Shown here: piece by piece, positions 5,292-7,880 of the stretch | Layout: the number at the start of each line of letters is the position of its first letter | How positions within the stretch are numbered: the first letter of the stretch is position 1 | Assembly (NCBI GenBank): GCA_030838815.1 | Contig: JAUZEX010000428.1 | Span: forward strand, 1-7,880 | Origin: Actinomycetota bacterium | Lineage (GTDB): Bacteria; Actinomycetota; Acidimicrobiia; IMCC26256; BP-133 | Direction of reading: 5' to 3' | Length of the DNA stretch: 7,880 bases | The notes under the pieces: generated by a model | What the model was told of the DNA's origin: nothing | Seen by the model: the letters and a program-made list of their open reading frames with translations, nothing else | The model's database searches: none | Made by a program: the position numbers and the translations under genes

Positions 5292-5347
5292 ATGGCGTTC
5301 GACGGGGAGGATGTGTCCGACCCTCCCCGCACAGGAGAGAGAGGTTG

Positions 5348-5348
<1 letters not shown>
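5292..5348 (+). CDS. Possible 18-codon leader ORF overlapping the clpB start
   Basis: The ORF from ATG 5292 encodes MAFDGEDVSDPPRTGERG and ends with TGA at 5346-5348, sharing its last base with the clpB ATG (TGATG arrangement). Such overlaps allow translational coupling. Its first 11 bases (ATGGCGTTCGA) are identical to 5354-5364 at the start of clpB, so the peptide begins with the same MAFD. No good ribosome binding site precedes it, and it may be untranslated, or be the relic of a duplicated start. Confidence 0.3.
5303..5329 (+). other. Leader hairpin just upstream of the clpB ribosome binding site
   Basis: CGGGGAGG (5303-5310) and CCTCCCCG (5322-5329) form a perfect 8-bp stem with an 11-nt loop. 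It ends 3 nt before the AGGAG site (5333-5337). The right arm is pyrimidine-rich and could alternatively pair with the ribosome binding site (CTCC 5323-5326 with GGAG 5334-5337, or CCTC 5322-5325 with GAGG 5341-5344). A switch between the two pairings could control translation. Confidence 0.5.
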
Positions 5349-7843
<2,495 letters not shown>

Positions 7844-7859
7844 CCCAACGGGCGTTCCT

Positions 7860-7880
7860 CACCGCGCCATCGCCGCGGTG
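7860..7880. terminator. Probable clpB terminator hairpin at the window edge
   Basis: CACCGCG (7860-7866), a 7-nt loop and CGCGGTG (7874-7880) form a perfect 7-bp stem starting 17 bp after the clpB stop codon. The stem may extend or be followed by a T-tract beyond the window, which I cannot see. Confidence 0.45.

Overview
The window is very GC-rich and reads as chromosomal DNA of a high-GC Gram-positive bacterium (Actinomycetota). Pointers are a secreted protein with the resuscitation-promoting-factor (Rpf) fold, a sortase-type LPRTG surface protein, a VanY-type peptidase, a crotonase of a type I associate with mycobacteria and relatives, and actinobacterial-style stress promoters. An Acidimicrobiia-like lineage is my guess; the sequence alone does not prove it. 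I see no mobile element, CRISPR array, tRNA or rRNA.

Layout. (1) 1-360 is the 3' end of a VanY-type D,D-carboxypeptidase gene on +, closed by a perfect 14-bp hairpin at 361-391. (2) 442-1479 on - encodes an exported, LPRTG-anchored protein of unknown function. It is preceded by an excellent match to a SigF/SigB general-stress promoter. (3) 1480-1719 is a divergent regulatory region rich in dyads. (4) 1720-3279 on + encodes a secreted GH5-type glycoside hydrolase whose catalytic domain appears to sit inside a split carbohydrate-binding beta-sandwich. (5) 3341-4144 on + encodes a crotonase-fold protein lacking both canonical glutamates. (6) 4172-4200 is a perfect 12-bp hairpin between convergent genes. 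(7) 4228-4734 on - encodes a small secreted Rpf-type peptidoglycan lytic enzyme. (8) 4735-5347 is a long non-coding divergent region. (9) 5348-7843 on + encodes the ClpB disaggregase, with a SigR/SigH-like promoter (GGGAAT-N18-GTT) whose spacer is filled by an inverted repeat. Between promoter and gene lie a leader hairpin and a possible 18-codon leader ORF overlapping the clpB start codon. A probable terminator hairpin closes the window.

How the genes relate. Four of the six proteins act outside the membrane on cell wall or polysaccharide (VanY peptidase, LPRTG protein, GH5 enzyme, Rpf). They are transcribed divergently or convergently with terminators between them, so they are neighbours rather than one operon. 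ClpB is a cytosolic stress gene with its own promoter. Two different stress-sigma promoter types (SigF/SigB-like for the LPRTG gene, SigR/SigH-like for clpB) suggest the surface protein and the chaperone answer to different stresses. The most unusual points are the split-module glycosidase, the atypical crotonase, the compact second AAA+ domain of ClpB and the architecture of the clpB leader.
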